DNA of 64,000 nucleotides, taken from the NCBI RefSeq assembly GCF_001269345.1, contig NZ_CXOP01000002.1, forward strand, positions 1,364,853 through 1,428,852. Reading direction: 5' to 3'. Below, one piece after another: positions 44,186 through 51,763 of the stretch. Numbering within the stretch: the stretch's first letter is position 1; every line of letters starts with the position of its first letter. The notes under the pieces are model-generated. The model was given only the letters and a program-made list of their open reading frames with translations, had not been told where the DNA came from and searched no databases. This DNA comes from Limnohabitans sp. 2KL-27. GTDB taxonomy: Bacteria; Pseudomonadota; Gammaproteobacteria; Burkholderiales; Burkholderiaceae_C. Both the position numbers and the translations under genes were made by a program.

Positions 44186-45343
44186 TCAGGCTGGCACGTT
44201 TTTGCGACCAGCGCGGGTACGCGCGATGATGGTTTTCATGATCTGCGCTGTACCGTCACCGATTTGGAAGCCCAGCACATCGCGAAGGCGCTGCTCCATC
44301 AGGCCCCTGTCATATCCGCCGTGCCCAAAGCACAGTAGGCACTGGTGTATGACGTCATAGGCCAGCTTCGGACCCCACCACTTGGCCATGCCGGCCTCGG
44401 CTGAATGAGGTAGGCCTTGATCTTTGAGCCAGAGGCCTTGAAGGCAAACCAAGCGTGCCCCTTCTACTTCCGTGTCATATTGAGCCAACGGGTGAGTGAC
44501 ACCTTGGAAAGCCGACAGTGGCTGGCCGAAGGCTTGGCGCTGCGTGATGTATTCCCAGGTTTCGTCCAGTGCCGCACGCGCTACGGCCAGGCATTGCAGG
44601 CCAATCAGAGAGCGTGAGTAATCAAAGCCGTGCATGACTTGCACAAAGCCTTTGTTCTCGTCACCTAAACGGTGACTGACGGGAATTCGAACGTTCTCAA
44701 AGAAGATAGAGCCTCGACCGATCGAACGCTGGCCATGGCAGTCAAAGCGACTGGTGGTTAAGCCGGGCGTGTCCATTGGCACCAGCAGCGCAGTAACACC
44801 GTGTGCGCCGTCTTCGGGCTTACCTGTGCGGCCAAAGACAACAGTGATGTCGGCCTGGTCGGCAGCTGAGATGGAAGTTTTCTCGCCATTGATGACGTAA
44901 AAGTCACCGTCACGCTCCACGCGCAGGCGCAGATTTGCTGCATCCGAACCACCGCGTGGCTCGGTCAAAGCGATGGCGCAGATCGCTCGACCCTCGCGGA
45001 TCTTGTCAAGCCAAGGGCGCACAACTTCGGGGTTTCCGTACTTGTAAAGAATTTGGCTGTTGAGCGAGGCCAGAAGGTTCAGATATGAAAAGCTAAGGTC
45101 TGCCCTTGAGATTTCTTCGTGCACAACGCCAGCAGCCACACATCCCATGCCCATACCGCCAAATTCCTCTGGGACTTCAGGACAAATAAAGCCCAATTCG
45201 CCCATTTCACGCAGCAAGGCGCGGTCAAACTCGCGTGTCTTATCGCGCTCCAAAAAACCGGGTTTGATTTTTTCATCGGCAAAGCGGCGCACCGTCTGTG
45301 CCAGAGCCTGAAGATCTTCGGTGATGTAAGGATTGGGATTCAT
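44186..45343 (-). CDS. aliB: cyclohexanecarboxyl-CoA dehydrogenase
   Basis: A 385-residue acyl-CoA dehydrogenase. FAD/substrate motifs CAIALTEPRGGSDAANL and INGEKTSISAADQAD are seen. At the usual catalytic Glu position the sequence is IGDGTAQIMK, i.e. Asp, which may be a feature of ring-specific members. It converts cyclohexanecarboxyl-CoA to the 1-ene. It lies between aliA and badI. Its codon use is visibly less GC-rich than that of badI and aliA. Confidence 0.9.
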   Translation of the reverse strand: MNPNPYITEDLQALAQTVRRFADEKIKPGFLERDKTREFDRALLREMGELGFICPEVPEEFGGMGMGCVAAGVVHEEISRADLSFSYLNLLASLNSQILYKYGNPEVVRPWLDKIREGRAICAIALTEPRGGSDAANLRLRVERDGDFYVINGEKTSISAADQADITVVFGRTGKPEDGAHGVTALLVPMDTPGLTTSRFDCHGQRSIGRGSIFFENVRIPVSHRLGDENKGFVQVMHGFDYSRSLIGLQCLAVARAALDETWEYITQRQAFGQPLSAFQGVTHPLAQYDTEVEGARLVCLQGLWLKDQGLPHSAEAGMAKWWGPKLAYDVIHQCLLCFGHGGYDRGLMEQRLRDVLGFQIGDGTAQIMKTIIARTRAGRKNVPA

Positions 45344-45365
45344 TGAGATTTCTCTATTTGGGCGC

Positions 45366-46148
45366 TTACTTGGCGAACTTACGGAAGTCGGGCTTGCGCT
45401 TTTCCTGCAAAGCTTTCACGCCTTCGCGCGACTCTTCCGTGTCGTAGTAAAGCTTGAGCGCGTACATGCCCATGCCAGCAATACCCGACTGGTGAGCGGT
45501 ATCCATATTGAAGCTGCGCTTAGCAATCGCAATCGCGGTAGGGCTGCGCTCGCAGATGGTTTCTGCCCATTCCTGCACAGTGGCGTCGAGTTGCTCGTGC
45601 GGCACGCAGATATTGGCCAGGCCCATGTCCACAGCCTCTTGGCCGGAATAGCGCTTATTGAGATACCAGATTTCGCGGGCCTTCTTCTCGCCGACCACGC
45701 GGGCCAGGAAGGCGGTGCCGTAGCCGGGGTCGACCGAGCCCATCTTGGGGCCGACCTGGCCGAAGATGGCTTTTTCAGAGCAGATGGTCAGGTCGCAGAT
45801 GGTGCACAGCACGTTGCCGCCGCCAATCGCAAAGCCCTGCACCCGGGCGATCACGGGTTTGGGCACATCGCGGATCGCGGTGTGAAGCTCTTCCATCGGC
45901 AGACCAATCGTGCCGCGGCCGTCGTAGTTGCCATCATGGGCCGACTGGTCGCCGCCCGTGCAGAAGGCGCGGTCACCAGCCCCGGCCAGCACGATGCAAC
46001 CGATGTCGCGGTCGTAACCGGCCTTGTTCAAGGCCTTGATGATCTCGTCGCAGGTCGTGCCGCGAAAGGCGTTCATTTTGTCGGGGCGGTTGATCGTGAT
46101 CCAGGCCACGCCGTTGCGGTTTTCGTAAAGGATGTCTTCGAATTGCAT
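45366..46148 (-). CDS. badI: 2-ketocyclohexanecarboxyl-CoA hydrolase
   Basis: A 260-residue crotonase-fold hydrolase nearly matching BadI in length and in long segments such as RAFCTGGDQSAHDGNYDGRG, AIGGGNVLCTICDLTICS and FGQVGPKMGSVDPGYGTAFL, and the end SREGVKALQEKRKPDFRKF. It opens the 2-ketocyclohexane ring by water addition to give pimeloyl-CoA. Same layout as MenB-type ring enzymes, with Asp in SVDPGYGT. The gene follows badH by 30 bp. Confidence 0.95.
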   Translation of the reverse strand: MQFEDILYENRNGVAWITINRPDKMNAFRGTTCDEIIKALNKAGYDRDIGCIVLAGAGDRAFCTGGDQSAHDGNYDGRGTIGLPMEELHTAIRDVPKPVIARVQGFAIGGGNVLCTICDLTICSEKAIFGQVGPKMGSVDPGYGTAFLARVVGEKKAREIWYLNKRYSGQEAVDMGLANICVPHEQLDATVQEWAETICERSPTAIAIAKRSFNMDTAHQSGIAGMGMYALKLYYDTEESREGVKALQEKRKPDFRKFAK

Positions 46149-46178
46149 GTGTTTCTCCGGTTGAATGGGGGTGATGGA

Positions 46179-46946
46179 TCAGCCGTGCATGGTCAGACCG
46201 CCCGAGACGCTCAGGACCTGGCCGGTGATGAAGGCAGAGTCGGCGCTGCTCAGGAAGACGATGGCACCAGCCAGGTCATCCGGTTGACCCAGACGACCCA
46301 GTGGGATGGCCTTTTTGAAGGCGTCCATGAGTTTTTCGGGGTTAGAAGCGCCTTCGGCGAAACCGGCCAGCAAAGCGGTGTCGGTCGGGCCGGGGCAGAC
46401 CACGTTGACGGTGATGTTGTGACGGGCGTGCTCGCGTGCCAGGGTTTTGGACAAAGCGACCAGACCGCCCTTGCAAGCGGCGTAAACGGCTTCTCCGGAA
46501 GAACCGCCACGGGCCGCGTCCGAGGCGATGTTGACGATGCGGCCTGCGCCGCGTGAGGCCATGCCAGGCAATACAGCGTGGTGCATGTGCAATGCGCCTG
46601 TCAGATTGATGGCGATCAACTTGTCCCACTCAGCGGGCACGGTTTTGGTGAAGGGTTTGAAGATGTCCCAGCCAGCGTTGTTGACCAAGATATCGATGGG
46701 ACCCAGCTGAGCCTCAGCGGCCGCGACTGCCGCATCGACCTGGGCACGGTCGGTGATGTTGCAAGCAAAAGCCTGCGCCTTGCCACCAGCGGACACGATG
46801 CCGTCGGCCACTTTCTGGGCGGCTTCCAAGTTCATGTCAAACACCGCAACATGAGCGCCTTCTTCGGCAAAACGGCGGCAAGTGGCCCCGCCAATACCGC
46901 CGCCGCCACCGGTCACAATCGCTGTTTTGCCTTTGAGGTCTTTCAT
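46179..46946 (-). CDS. badH: 2-hydroxycyclohexanecarboxyl-CoA dehydrogenase
   Basis: A 255-residue SDR: TGGGGGIG (12-19), NNAG, Ser in NIASDAARGG, YAACK and ITGQVLSVSGGLTMHG. Length equals that of the Rhodopseudomonas BadH. It oxidises the hydroxyl to the 2-keto compound used by BadI. ATG 46946 is chosen because the extra frame upstream runs through the operator. First gene of the minus-strand CHC operon. Confidence 0.93.
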   Translation of the reverse strand: MKDLKGKTAIVTGGGGGIGGATCRRFAEEGAHVAVFDMNLEAAQKVADGIVSAGGKAQAFACNITDRAQVDAAVAAAEAQLGPIDILVNNAGWDIFKPFTKTVPAEWDKLIAINLTGALHMHHAVLPGMASRGAGRIVNIASDAARGGSSGEAVYAACKGGLVALSKTLAREHARHNITVNVVCPGPTDTALLAGFAEGASNPEKLMDAFKKAIPLGRLGQPDDLAGAIVFLSSADSAFITGQVLSVSGGLTMHG

Positions 46947-46991
46947 GACTTTCTCCGTGAATTGAAATGGATTGGAAAATTCTGAATGTCG

Positions 46992-47009
46992 AACATATGA
47001 CAACATGTT
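46992..47009. promoter_or_regulatory. candidate BadR (MarR) operator
   Basis: AACATATGACAACATGTT is an imperfect 18-bp inverted repeat (six of nine positions pair) in the 133-bp gap between badH and badR. On the minus strand it contains TTGTCA, a possible -35 of badH, so binding would block that promoter. Confidence 0.5.
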
Positions 47010-47079
47010 GACTAATTCTAGGGTTTTCCCACGTTTCCCCTCAAGTTTTTTTCGTGTTCAATAACCTATCGTTTTCCCT

Positions 47080-47598
47080 ATGCCAAAAATTAAAGACGCT
47101 CGCATGGAACTGGCCAATCGGATTTTCTTCAAGCTGTATCAGTGTGCCAATATGTTGCATAAAACCGGCAGCCGTGCAGTTCAGGATGAAGGGCTGACCA
47201 CACAGCAATGGGCAGTGCTGGGGGCGCTGTCTCGCCCAGAGGCGGCACAGGGGATGGGCGTAGGGGAGCTGGCGCGATACCTCATGGTCAGTCGACAAAA
47301 CTTGTCGGGTTTGATCACCCGCATGACGCGCGATGGCCATATCGAGATTAGTACAGATGGGCGTGATCGCCGCTCGCGCTTGGTGGTGATGACCGAGTCG
47401 GGGCGTCACATCTGGATGGATCTGGCGCAACCCAAGATCAAGGCCTATTACGAGCAGGCCCTGCAAGATTTTTCAATGGGCGATATGGCCCACACCCTGC
47501 ACTATTTCCTCAAGTTGCTCGACAACATGGAAAAGATTGATCAAAAAATTTCTGCGTCAGAGGAAGACGACACACGAAATGGCGAGCAGGAATTGTGA
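47080..47598 (+). CDS. badR: MarR-family regulator, BadR-like
   Basis: A 172-residue MarR-type winged-helix protein: ELANRIFFKLYQCANMLHK, then the DNA-binding domain QWAVLGALSR, MGVGELARYLMVSRQNLSGLITRMTRDGHIEIS with wing GRDRRSRLVVMTESG. Divergent from badH. BadR in Rhodopseudomonas represses the cyclohexanecarboxylate genes and is relieved by 2-ketocyclohexane-carboxyl-CoA; the same role is inferred from position. Confidence 0.88.
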   Translation: MPKIKDARMELANRIFFKLYQCANMLHKTGSRAVQDEGLTTQQWAVLGALSRPEAAQGMGVGELARYLMVSRQNLSGLITRMTRDGHIEISTDGRDRRSRLVVMTESGRHIWMDLAQPKIKAYYEQALQDFSMGDMAHTLHYFLKLLDNMEKIDQKISASEEDDTRNGEQEL

Positions 47599-47797
47599 TC
47601 ACCTACTATCGTCTTATTTTTTGATGACCTCAAAAGGCTGGTTGCAGTAGCTTGTGCTACCTGATCTGACCGACCGCAAACGCTGCAAAGCAGACCTGGC
47701 GGGTTGCCCAAACAACAGCTCGGCTAGGGCCATTGAACGCCTGAAAAAAATCACAAGGCGGCTGCAGCTGACCGCGCCCTTCCAGCACTTCATTGCC

Positions 47798-47825
47798 AAG
47801 GGCCCCTCAGGGCCCTTGATTTTTC
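47798..47825 (+). terminator. intrinsic terminator downstream of badR
   Basis: AAGGGCCC and GGGCCCTT (47798-47805, 47810-47817) pair around CTCA and are followed by GATTTTT. It could stop transcripts from badR; on the other strand it faces the end of the maleylpyruvate isomerase gene. The 200 bp between badR and it show no gene. Confidence 0.65.
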
Positions 47826-47835
47826 GGGTTGTCAA

Positions 47836-48474
47836 TCAGCCTGCATCAGGCTGCTGCCCCGGTGCGGCTTTCTTGAAGGCGTCTATTTCGCTGCAGGCTT
47901 GGTCAATGGCATTGATCAGGGGCCAGCGGTTCAAGTCGATTTTGAAGCGGCGAGCGCTTTCAACTTGGGGGATCAAATACACATCGGCCAATGTGGGGGT
48001 GTCGCCAAAGCTGAAGCGCCCGCGCGTCTTGTCAGCCGCGATCAGGGCTTCGTAGGCGTCAAACCCCTCGCTGATCCAATGTCCACACCAAGCGTTGATG
48101 GCGTCTTCGTTGGCGCCGAACTGTTGGCGCAGGGTTTGCAAAATCCGGCGGTTGTTGATGGGGTGGATGTCGCAACCCACCATGGCGGCCAGCGCCCGAA
48201 CATGAGCCCGCGCGTGCGCACCCGTCGGCAGCAAGGCCGGTGTGGGATGCGTTTCTTCCAGCCATTCGATGATGGCGGGCGACTGGATCATGACCTGCTC
48301 GCCCGTGTCCAGCGCGGGCACCAGGCCTTGGGGGTTGACCGCTTTGAATGTTGGTTTCAATTGCTCGTCCACACGCAAGTCCACAGCCACATAGTCGGTG
48401 GCGATGCCTTTGAGGTTGAGGGCAATGCGCAAGCGGTGCGAGGTGCCGCTTCTGAAAAAACTGTAGAGCTTCAT
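47836..48474 (-). CDS. nagL: maleylpyruvate isomerase (zeta-class GST)
   Basis: A 212-residue glutathione transferase-fold isomerase. SFFRSGTSHRLRIALNLKG (5-23) is the zeta-class active-site segment, followed by NPQGLVPALDTGEQVMIQSPAIIEWLEE. It converts maleylpyruvate, the gentisate ring-cleavage product, to fumarylpyruvate with glutathione. ATG 48474 starts MKLYSFF. Maleylacetoacetate isomerase is the alternative; the gentisate dioxygenase context favours maleylpyruvate. Confidence 0.85.
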   Translation of the reverse strand: MKLYSFFRSGTSHRLRIALNLKGIATDYVAVDLRVDEQLKPTFKAVNPQGLVPALDTGEQVMIQSPAIIEWLEETHPTPALLPTGAHARAHVRALAAMVGCDIHPINNRRILQTLRQQFGANEDAINAWCGHWISEGFDAYEALIAADKTRGRFSFGDTPTLADVYLIPQVESARRFKIDLNRWPLINAIDQACSEIDAFKKAAPGQQPDAG

Positions 48475-48561
48475 GGATTTTTCAAGGTGATTCATTGCGA
48501 GCGAAGCGCGGCAAACCATGCATTGTGATGGATGCCCGCACTTGTCTTGTCAGCAGCGGTC

Positions 48562-49263
48562 TTACTCGGCAGCGCCAATGTTCAGCGCGATCTCGGCCAC
48601 ACCTTCAACACGGCCGGTGATCTTGTCGCCGGTGACCACCGCACCCACACCTTCGGGGGTGCCGGTGAAGATCAGGTCGCCGGGTTGCAGGTGGTAGTAG
48701 GTGGACAGGTCGGCGATGATTTCGCGGATGTTCCAGATCAGCTTGTCCACGTTGGACGATTGCTTGGTGTCGCCATTGACTTCCAAAGCAATCGCACCGT
48801 TCTCGATCACCACGCCGGGCATGGGCACGATCTCGGAGCAGACCGAGCCTTGCTCGATGTCTTTGCCGGTGTCCCAAGGGCGGCCCTTGTCGCGCGCCAC
48901 CAGCTGCAGGTCGCGGCGGGTCATGTCCAGGCCTGCGCCGTAGCCATAGACCAATTCGTGTGCGTTGGCTTCGCTCACGCGAAAGCCGGCTTTGCCAATG
49001 GCCAGCACCAACTCCATCTCGAAGTGGTAGTTGCTGGTGCGGGGGGGGTAAGCGACGGTCGCGCCGCTTTCCACCAGGGTCTGAGGCGACTTGGTGAAAT
49101 AGAAGGCCTGCTCCACGCTTTTGTCGACGGGGCGGCCCATCTCGACCGCGTGGGCGTGGTAGTTGCGGCCCACGCAGAAGATGCGGTTGATGGGTAAGCG
49201 CTCGGTTTGGCCACGGATGGGCAGGGATTGAACGTTGGGCGGGGTGAAGAGGTAAGAGGTCAT
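48562..49263 (-). CDS. nagK: fumarylpyruvate hydrolase
   Basis: A 233-residue fumarylacetoacetate-hydrolase-fold enzyme splitting fumarylpyruvate to fumarate and pyruvate. Motifs CVGRNYHAHAVEMG, NYHFEMELVLAIGK with the metal-binding Glu pair, and IFTGTPEGVG are visible. ATG 49263 gives MTSYLFTPP. It lies 25 bp from the gentisate dioxygenase stop and completes the lower gentisate pathway. Confidence 0.9.
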   Translation of the reverse strand: MTSYLFTPPNVQSLPIRGQTERLPINRIFCVGRNYHAHAVEMGRPVDKSVEQAFYFTKSPQTLVESGATVAYPPRTSNYHFEMELVLAIGKAGFRVSEANAHELVYGYGAGLDMTRRDLQLVARDKGRPWDTGKDIEQGSVCSEIVPMPGVVIENGAIALEVNGDTKQSSNVDKLIWNIREIIADLSTYYHLQPGDLIFTGTPEGVGAVVTGDKITGRVEGVAEIALNIGAAE

Positions 49264-49288
49264 GTTCAAAGAGGGAATCAAGAAAAGG

Positions 49289-50326
49289 TCAGCCGCGGTT
49301 TTCGTACACACCCAATTTGCGGTGCAGAGGTGATTCGTCGGCCATGAACAAGAACGCAGGCTGGCTGGCGTTCAGGTTGGTCAGTGTCACGGCTTCGTAG
49401 CCGGGCGCGCAGCAGGTGTCGGCTTCGGCCAAGGTGAAGGTGCTGGCCACGATCTGCGCTTGCACCGCGCCTTCGATGACATGGAACACCTGTGCGGGCG
49501 AGCGGGCCGCCAAGCGCAGCGTCTGGCCCGGACGCAGCATCAGGGCGTAAAAGCCCAAAATGTTTTCCGCATCGCCGCCCGTCTCGGGGTTGGTGTAGGT
49601 GACCTGCACCTGCTCCAAACCGGCTTCGTCAGAGGCCAGTGATTCGAGCGCGGCCTTGGCGTCTTTCCAGGCATAGCGCAGCATGGGGTAGGCTTTTTTG
49701 CTGCGCTCAAACACGTGCGATGGCACCACGCCACCTCGGGCGTACTGTTTGGCGCCCTGACCGGGCACCACGGTTTGGCGGTCGCCGTTGATGTGGTAGC
49801 TGGCCTCCATGTAATAGACCAGTGGCAGGTCCAGCACGTCCAGCCAGATCACGGGCTCGGTGCCGTCGTGACCGTGTTCGTGCCAGAGGCCTGTGGGCGT
49901 GAGGATCAAGTCGCCCCGGCTCATGGGGCATTTTTCGCCATCCACCGTGGTCCAAGCGCCTTCGCCTTCCACCACCATGCGCACCGCGTTGGGCGTGTGG
50001 CGGTGGCTGGGGGCCCACTCGCCGGGCATGAGCAGTTGCATGCCCAGGTACATGGCGGCCGAAGCTTGCATCTTGTCCAGACCATGGCCGGGGTTGGCCA
50101 GCACCAGCACGCGGCGCTCGGCTTTTTCGATCGGGGTCAACTCGCCTGCTTTGAGCAGCAGTGGCTTGATGTCCTGGTAGGCCCAGCAAGTCGGCTGGGT
50201 CTGGCGCGTCGGCACCTTGGGGGGCAGCACGCCCCGCAGGCTGGGCCACAGCGGCACCAAGTTCAGTTTGCGCAGGTCTTGCACATAGTCTGCGGGCAGG
50301 TCTTCGAGTCGTCCGAGGTCGTTCAT
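49289..50326 (-). CDS. nagI: gentisate 1,2-dioxygenase
   Basis: A 345-residue bicupin Fe(II) dioxygenase opening gentisate to maleylpyruvate. Iron-binding His residues lie in APSHRHTPNAVRMVVEG (near 110) and further on in GLWHEHGHDG. ATG 50326 is preceded by GGAG 8 bp away; the longer frame (50344) would abut the monooxygenase stop. Length fits the family (about 350). Gene symbol from Ralstonia nag genes; mhbD or gtdA are synonyms. Confidence 0.93.
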   Translation of the reverse strand: MNDLGRLEDLPADYVQDLRKLNLVPLWPSLRGVLPPKVPTRQTQPTCWAYQDIKPLLLKAGELTPIEKAERRVLVLANPGHGLDKMQASAAMYLGMQLLMPGEWAPSHRHTPNAVRMVVEGEGAWTTVDGEKCPMSRGDLILTPTGLWHEHGHDGTEPVIWLDVLDLPLVYYMEASYHINGDRQTVVPGQGAKQYARGGVVPSHVFERSKKAYPMLRYAWKDAKAALESLASDEAGLEQVQVTYTNPETGGDAENILGFYALMLRPGQTLRLAARSPAQVFHVIEGAVQAQIVASTFTLAEADTCCAPGYEAVTLTNLNASQPAFLFMADESPLHRKLGVYENRG

Positions 50327-50344
50327 GGTGATGTCTCCGTCCAT

Positions 50345-51556
50345 TCAATGGTGCTGTGCGGCGTCCAGGCAGTTGCTGACGTTCCAGCCGTACAGCCACG
50401 CCATCGCATCATAAAAGCGCTCGGGGCTGCGGCCGCGCCAGAGGTCGTTGCGCACCAGGCGCTCGACGCCTTTGGCGTGGTAGATGCGGCCCATCTCCCG
50501 GCTCGAGAGCACGATGCGGGCGGTGCGGGCCACGCGGGCGCGTTGGTACATGTCGAGCGCTTGGGGCCAGTCGTTGTGGTGCGTGCGCAGGGCTTCGCCC
50601 AAGGTGACGGCGTCTTCCATGGCCATGCAGGCGCCTTGTGCCATGTACTGCGTGGTGGGGTGGGCAGCGTCGCCGAGCAAGGTCACGCGGCCGTAGGTCC
50701 ATTGGCCAATCGGCTCGCGGTCTGCGGTGGCCCAACGCTTCCAGGTCTTGGGCAGGTCGATCAGCTGGCGCGCCTTGGGGCAAATGCCTTGGAAGTAGCT
50801 TTGCACCTCTTCCTTGCTGCCGTCGGTGACGCCCCATTCTTCTTGCTCGCGGCTGTGGAAGGTCACGACCACGTTGTACTGCTCTCCACCGCGCAGCGGA
50901 TAGTGCACCAGGTGGCAGTTGGGGCCAACCCAGATGGCCGCAGCGTTCCACTGCAGGTCTTGCGGAAAGTCTTTTTTGTCGACCACAGCGCGGTACACCA
51001 CATGGCCCGTGACGCGGGCCGGGTCGCCCACAAACTGCTCGCGCACCACCGATTTGACGCCATCGGCCCCAATGAGGGCGCAGCCCTTGAAAGCTTTGCC
51101 GTTTTGGTCCCACACGGTCACGCTGGTGTCGTCTTGTTCGATGCGCACCACGCGCGTGTTGGTGTGGAACGCGACCTGCCCGGTTTCTTGGGCCCCTTCG
51201 AGCAGCGACAAATGCACATCGGCCCGGTGGATCACGGCATAGGGGTTGCCAAAGCGCGCGCGGAATTTTTCATCGGTAGGGATCTTGCCGACCTGGTACT
51301 CGTCGATGGCGTCGTGCATCACCATGAAGTCGGTGTAGACGGCGCGGCCCCGGGCCTTGTCGCCAACGCCCAAAGCGTCAAACGCGTGAAAACCGTTGGG
51401 ACCAATTTGGATGCCCGCGCCGATCTCTCCGATTTGGGGTGCTTGTTCCAGCACCGCGACCTGAAAGCCCTGGCGCACGAGCGCCAAAGCGGCTGCCAAA
51501 CCGCCAATACCGCCGCCAGCGACGAGGACAGGAAGTTGAGAAGGTGCAGTGCTCAT
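50345..51556 (-). CDS. mhbM: 3-hydroxybenzoate 6-monooxygenase (FAD-dependent)
   Basis: A 403-residue class A flavoprotein hydroxylase. FAD motifs VAGGGIGGLAAALALVRQG (11-29), GADGVKSVVR and GRVTLLGDAAHPTTQYMAQGACMAMEDA are present. With gentisate dioxygenase next in the operon, para-hydroxylation of 3-hydroxybenzoate to gentisate is the best guess; salicylate 5-hydroxylation uses a different multi-component enzyme. ATG with GGAG 7 bp upstream. Confidence 0.88.
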   Translation of the reverse strand: MSTAPSQLPVLVAGGGIGGLAAALALVRQGFQVAVLEQAPQIGEIGAGIQIGPNGFHAFDALGVGDKARGRAVYTDFMVMHDAIDEYQVGKIPTDEKFRARFGNPYAVIHRADVHLSLLEGAQETGQVAFHTNTRVVRIEQDDTSVTVWDQNGKAFKGCALIGADGVKSVVREQFVGDPARVTGHVVYRAVVDKKDFPQDLQWNAAAIWVGPNCHLVHYPLRGGEQYNVVVTFHSREQEEWGVTDGSKEEVQSYFQGICPKARQLIDLPKTWKRWATADREPIGQWTYGRVTLLGDAAHPTTQYMAQGACMAMEDAVTLGEALRTHHNDWPQALDMYQRARVARTARIVLSSREMGRIYHAKGVERLVRNDLWRGRSPERFYDAMAWLYGWNVSNCLDAAQHH

Positions 51557-51591
51557 GGGTTCTCCAGCAGGTGTTGAATGTGGGCAGATCT

Positions 51592-51597
51592 ATTATA
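51592..51597 (-). promoter_or_regulatory. -10 box of the gentisate operon
   Basis: A perfect TATAAT on the minus strand, 36 bp before the mhbM start codon. No good -35 hexamer is found at 16-18 bp. It overlaps the left half of the palindrome 51595-51608. Confidence 0.5.
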
Positions 51598-51608
51598 AGC
51601 ATGCTTAT
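51595..51608. promoter_or_regulatory. palindromic operator in the mhbM-paaZ gap
   Basis: ATAAGCATGCTTAT is a perfect 14-bp palindrome overlapping the TATAAT above, so a bound protein would repress the gentisate operon. The pattern fits MarR-family operators. No regulator gene is adjacent. Confidence 0.6.
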
Positions 51609-51707
51609 TAATTGTGTGCTGAATCCAGATTTCGATGGGGCATGCTCGAAAACTCCAGCATGGAGCCCAGCAGGGTCAGGGCACAAAGAGACTAAAATTT
51701 CCCGACC

Positions 51708-51746
51708 GCCCGGTTGGCTAATTTCTTGAGCCGGGCTTTTTTCTTT
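51708..51746 (+). terminator. terminator-like hairpin in the paaZ leader
   Basis: GCCCGG (51708-51713) and CCGGGC (51731-51736) are followed by TTTTTTCTTTT and end 18 bp before the paaZ start. It could be an attenuator or the end of a short untranslated RNA starting near the palindrome at 51595. Confidence 0.6.
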
Positions 51747-51763
51747 TCAGAAAGCACGATGCC

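Noticed and set aside
47599..47797. Small plus-strand frame after badR
   Set aside because: No motif and no ribosome site; it ends in the terminator and the maleylpyruvate isomerase gene.
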